This document shows positions 51,801 to 57,800 of a stretch of DNA of 64,000 bases, piece after piece (position 1 is the first letter of the stretch; every line of letters begins with the position of its first letter). Source of the DNA: Henricia sp. BOLD:AAB3569 (taxonomy: Eukaryota > Echinodermata > Asteroidea > Spinulosida > Echinasteridae); NCBI GenBank assembly GCA_037783545.1, contig JBBELK010000329.1:310001-374000 (forward strand). The letters are read 5' to 3'. Made by a program: the position numbers and the translations under genes. Below the pieces are notes generated by a model, which did no database searches, had not been told where the DNA came from, and saw only the letters and a program-made list of their open reading frames with translations.

Positions 51801-54800
51801 AAAATGGCTTTTAAACCATTTTGTATGAATTGTACTTTATGTACTCACTTTTTGAGATGGAAAGTATTTAAAGAATGTGTCCTGAATTTACAAAAACAAG
51901 ATGTAAAATGTAACGGGGGGACACCAACATTGGACCCCTAATTTATAGAAAGACCCATTTGTCAAAAATTGCATCTTTCCTTGATCAAAAGCGTGTGAGA
52001 AGATCACATGTTAATCGCTTCACATAAATGAGGATGAACGTTGTCATGTCCCCAAAGCCCCATAGGTTTGTGTGAAAATTCCCTGCTTCATCTGTCATCC
52101 AATCCCATGATGCCTTGAGAATGTCGATAAGGTTTATTCAACTCGTCCGTTTTGACGTGTAGCAACGCGACAGATAGACGGACGGACGGACGGATGTAAC
52201 GGATGAAAATAGTGCAGTGGGAACCCGCCCTTGACGCACAAATGAACACGTAACAGTGCAGGCATTATGAGGCGGACTGTTTATATTGATGGTCCCTTGT
52301 GCTGTGGACCAAATACCCTGGCATTGTATGTCAACACTGCCACTGCCTGCTTTATATGTCACAACTGCAGGAAAGTATAATGTCTGTAATTAGTGTTTAA
52401 ATCTGCCGTGTTGTGTTATTCAGAAGAAAGATGGTTGTAGCTCCCCTGCAAAGGATCGTTCAGGCTCTTGTGAAATTCGACCATCATCCTCGGTGGTATG
52501 TGGGCAACACAAGCATTGTGGGATATGTGCCAGACTGCATGATGCATTGCAATCTTAAAGACACAATACATGATTAGACAACTTTTAAAAACAGGGAAAA
52601 CGGCATTACATAACTAAAGAATAATGTTGATAAACTGCCTTGTAGAAATTTTAGCCACATAGTAATACTTCAGATAACCATAAAAATCCATGCATGGTTT
52701 TTGTGTTGAATGAATGGTAAAAAGTCGTGTACAGATAAATGTTTGAAATTAGCACCTTCGGTTGGCAATTTATCCCAGAAAGGTACCATTTTACACCTAA
52801 AAACAATAATGTAGTGCTTGTTACTATTGCTATCAACACTAGTTTTACTTGTCGGCTCATAAAGTAAAATTTCAGGTCACTGCAAAGGATGTATTGGGGC
52901 TTTAAAGGCCCACTGTATCATTAGCAATGACCCCAAAAGTTAATCAACGAGTCGACAGTGAAAACCTTTCTCAAAGTCAAGATTGAATTGGTAGCAACTA
53001 TCCAATAAAATGTTTCCGCCCGAGATGATTTAATTTACCAGAAAATAGTCCATGAAGATGAAATTATTTAGATCGTTTGCAAACGATGCAAGTTGCAATC
53101 TTTCCGCATAGCATAAACCACCATTCGTTATTTTTCTGTAAACGTTTTAAAAGTTGTCGGTGTATTTTCTCAGTGGTTGTTACACTGAATTCATTTTTAA
53201 TATCAATAAAATGCCAGCTTCGTGCCTTGTTGGTGGTAACACTTGCAACTCTGTGGAAAATCCGCGGTTCCGTACGTGCATACAACGAGTACGTGTTTGC
53301 TGCGAGGAGCTAGGTACACGACCACAGTCAGTGAAGCAGCTGTGTGTGTCTCTTCGCTATGAGGTCAGACACATAGCCCGAGTTGATTGAAGTGACCTTT
53401 CGTTTTCAGTTTTGCGTGAAAAGGGTCTCGGGGAAAAAAATGTAATTTTCTGACTTTTCCAGGAAGAAATTCTGAATAAAATGTTCTTAGTACATAAAGG
53501 CCTGTATAAAGAAAGGACTCCTGTGGAAAACCTAGCCTTGTCCAAGGCCGTCTCCAGCTTTTTTGCTGTACGAGAGAATATTGGGTCTAGCGCATGCAAA
53601 CTGCAGGGTCACGGCATCAAAACAAGCCACTGTTCGATAACGACTTCAATAGTAAACCCGTATGGCAACACACTGGCTGCGTACATACAGCACTAGCTGC
53701 GTACGGCCTAGCTCGAATGACAGCCTTGTCGCATCTGCACTTTCGGGTTTAATGTCTTTCTTTATTTTTTCGGCCATGCAAGGTATGAATGTTTGTCTTG
53801 AGCTAATCAAGAGCTTCATGGGTAGCATGTAATGACGCGACACATGCATTATGCATGTCATGGCGTCCTCATGTTACGAGAACCGTGGCATGATCGATGG
53901 ACGAAAATAACAAATATTCTCGGGTTCGTAGCATTCATTTTGCTTGTCTGTTTACGTATTTGATTACACTTCTGGGGGAGCTTTTAATACTGCCTCGGAT
54001 GAACAAACTGGGGATCGCAGATCATAGCGTTTTTCAAACATAACCTGCCGTGCGTCGACCAATGAAATCTCAGCTCACGCTGTGGTGGATTCCCTATTAC
54101 TGTAATGAGTTTCGCTGGCCGAGTGCAGAACCATCAAGGCGTTGGGTTTAGGACCGTACCGATACATGTATGTGCGTGTGTGCATAGTCGTGGCACGGCG
54201 CGTTGTGAGCCAATATGTGCAACATATTCCGTAGCTTGTAAGCGCTTTGTTCAGTTTTATCTTCAGCGGGCCGTCTAGAAGACAAGCCCAACGTCTTCAT
54301 CAAGGCTATGGAAAACCATGAAAGTGAAGGGAGATTTCCACCCAGCTTTAACATTTAGAGAGATATACTGGATATGCCAACTTAGCATTTAATCCCAAAA
54401 TAGATATAGCTTTATTTCTGATGGCTACTTTCAAAATTTTAAGATTTTTTGTCATACCACTTTATGAAGATCATAAATACCTTTCATTAGACCTAAAAAT
54501 TACTATTTTGTTAAAATCCTTTTGGATAAAGAAATGACATTTTGCGGAAAACCCACTGGCTAAAAAGCTACAGGTCAAAGGATTTAATAATGGTTGATGG
54601 ATGTCTCAAAGTAATTTTGTTTCAAAGCAAAATGTTTAGTTACATCAATCTTTTCAGAATGATCAGTAAACAAAAAGTAAGTGGCGAAGCAATTGGGGCA
54701 TCCGTCCAAGCCGATATTGAACGGTTGAAAGGGAATTACATAATCAGCATCTCTTAACATTTTTACAAAGCAAAATTCATGGATGCATTTCAGTGGCATA

Positions 54801-57800
54801 ATTTATTTAGTTTCAAAAAATATCTCATGGGGAAAAGGAGAAAAGAGTTTTGCCATAATTAAAAGAAATTTCCTGGGGTGTGCTGTTAGCCAATCTTGGC
54901 AACTTAGCAAAAATATAACACATAATTTTGATGAAATGAAGACTTTTTTTCACGTAAGAAGATTCTCAGAATTCAGGAAACCTAGATTCTGAGGCTGTCT
55001 GATTTAGCCTGGACCTTTTTAAAGGCAGTATACATCATTGGTAATCTCGAAAATCAGAAATGTTCACAGATTTACGCCTAACTTACACAATATAAACATG
55101 ATGATCGTAAAAATAATCCCCTGAAATGGTTTTGTCTGAAGTGCTATATTATTTCAGGGGGTTTTTGAGAAATGAGTAAAACAATTAGTTTTCGTCTCAT
55201 AAGACGAAAATTCAATTCAAAACCACTTCGCCCGAGTGCCATTTCGCCCCAAATTACTTCGTTCAAACACTACATCGCCCAAATGCTACTTCGCCCCAAA
55301 ACTACTTCGTGCACAGGCCGTGGTTCAGGGCGAAATGGTTCAGGGCAAAGTGGTTTTCGGGTGAAATGACTGCAAACTCTTTTTTGACTGTTTTCTCAAA
55401 AGTTAGACGAAGTACGGAGCTGGTTTTTGCTCAGGTTGGTTTTAATCATGCATATCTTCAATCAAACAGGGGGATAAAACTATTTGTAACAGTTTACCAA
55501 TCATGTATACTATCTTTAAGGGACACCCTGTATTTTACCATTTGAAGGCATCCAGGTTCCAACCAAAACAAACACATGAAAATGTTACCTTGAACCTCAA
55601 TTTCTTTGTAGTAGGGAAAAATGGGGTTAATGTAGAAATTATATTACCTTATCAATCCCTTAATGCTCGTTGACCCGAGTTCCTCTTTAGCCCATACCCT
55701 CGAGAGATCTTTTAGATTATGCATATAGATATGGCATTTTGGTAGAGTTAATGCATGCTAGGATGTTATACAGAGAGATGATTTGAGTAGAATCCTTGAA
55801 ATTTGAATGTTTATAGACTACAAAAGTTTGATGTCAGTTGCTATGGTTATTGGGTCTAAACATTGGCTGGTAATCTGACATGTCCATTGCTAAAACGCAG
55901 GGAAACAGTTCACTGGTTTTAGTGTAGACCCAGTAACCTTGGCAACACAGAAATGGTGATGTTTTCACTTTTGTACTGTATTGCATGTTTAGCATGAATT
56001 TGTTTGTTTTTAATTTATTTATTTATTTTTGTTGAAAGTCAAGGCCCTGGTGCGCATGGAGAACTGGCTTTCAAAAACAAAATAAATAAAGAAATAGAAT
56101 TAAAATAAATACATTCTTTTTATTTGGTTTGCACGTGATCTTGCTGTGTCATACCAAACATCTGAAGTACAATGTAGTAGGGATGGGAATTTACAGTTAA
56201 TTTAGAAACCGGTTTGCAATTTTGTATAACTGCCGGTTAACCGGACCGTTCGGCCAACAAAGATTGTTGCTGGTGTTTATGGATGCATTTGCAATGCACA
56301 CAAACCCCTAGGCACCCCTGCAGCCAATTTCACGAAACATTGCGCAACTTGCGCCATAACTTTATGGCGTAGCTGCGCAATAAACCCGAGATCGATTATA
56401 CGAAACTCTTCTTAGCTGCGCAACGTTTATTTTTTCACTTTAGCACTTGTAACTTCTAGGACGAGGATAATTTCTAGTTTATCAACGACTATTTGATGTT
56501 TGCGCTTGATAAAATAGTTAGACAAATTTTGCACGGGCATCATGGCTGCCATCGCTCATGTCACTCGGTCATCATGCGTCGCGTCGCAGATTTCACTGAT
56601 CATAAAGGCCGTTTTCTACTAACGGAAGGCTGGGGTTCAGTTCGTTGACGATATGGTAAATAAGCACATGTAGCTAGCTGCATTATCGCCATTTTTCACA
56701 TTTTTCACTGAGGGAGTATACCACTGTGCCTCATAGCTCAGCTGGTAGAGCATCTACCCAATGTGTCAGAGATCTCGGGTTCGAATCTGAAATAGGTGCA
56801 TCTTAAAAAGGTTGACTTTTAATCACTTGACGACGGGGGACGTGTAAACACGTTCTGGCAATGTATAGTCAGAGGGGGAGGGGTTGAATCGCAGTGTTGC
56901 AAAGTATGATCTTTTGGTGAGAAGATTCATACAACTTAAGGCCAAAAAAAAAGGAACTCTGTTTAGCATTAGCACGCGCGTCACTTTGAACCCTGCGTGT
57001 CAAAGTTATTTTTATTTTTAAATTTTTTTTTAGTGTTTCGATTAAAAACATGCCTGTTGGCTTCATGTCAACTTGACTTTATTGCTTTGAATCCACTTAC
57101 CCCACCCCCCACCCCCAAAAAGCGAAAAAAAAGCCACGTCACCGCGTCTTTTGGGAGACTTCAACTTACGCTCAACATAGTTCTTTTTTGCAGGAGGCCT
57201 AATGTAGAAATGACTCTCAAGAGTCAGTATTTGTGGTGCTTGACCTGGGTCCAATTTCATAAAGCCCATTTAGAAACATTCCTAAATAAACATTCTTAAC
57301 TCTTGCGTTTAAAGATAGGAAAAATTTAATGTTATTGTTCCTAAATCCACTTAAGAATGTTTTTAACTTTTGGTCTTAACCTTTGGGCAATCACATTTCA
57401 ACCGGATAATGAACTTTATTTTTCCTCCACCCTTCTCCACCAAACTTCTAAACAGCCCACCCCTATCACCAAATCGACCATCCTGCTGAAACTGAACATG
57501 GTATCCAGCCTATGCACGACCCTTGACCTGAAGCGGCCTGATCGACCGGAGCAAGAGGGGGAGTCTATTGCATTGAGCAGTCCACAGCAGGAGCCCCAGC
57601 CAGTGTATCTCATTCTACAGCAGACTTTACCTATTCTGCAGAATCTACTCAGTATCTGGATATCGGACCTGAGTGTTGTGGAGGTATTAAGCTATCTTAT
57701 ACAGGGTGTCTCAAAACATGTTAAAGGCACAGGCCCGCCAGCAATGCACACGCACCAAATTCGTGCCACAAAATACGCAGCTCCATAGAAAAGGCATGGA

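Larger units (their letters stand above)
50734..52230. repeat. Outer element GGGCGGGTTCCCACTGCAC
   Basis: Ends GGGCGGGTTCCCACTGCACT / AGTGCAGTGGGAACCCGCCC, continuing ATTTTCATCCGT; at least 32 paired bases. Words CGTCCGT, GACGTACGTC and ACGGACGGACGG lie near the ends. It contains two further elements (51281-52138 and, inside that, 51711-51956). Confidence 0.92.

Noticed and set aside
56710..56790. Possible tRNA gene with A and B boxes
   Set aside because: The acceptor stem does not pair, and the 5' flank is shared with copies at 28590 and 37440, so it is a SINE-like repeat.
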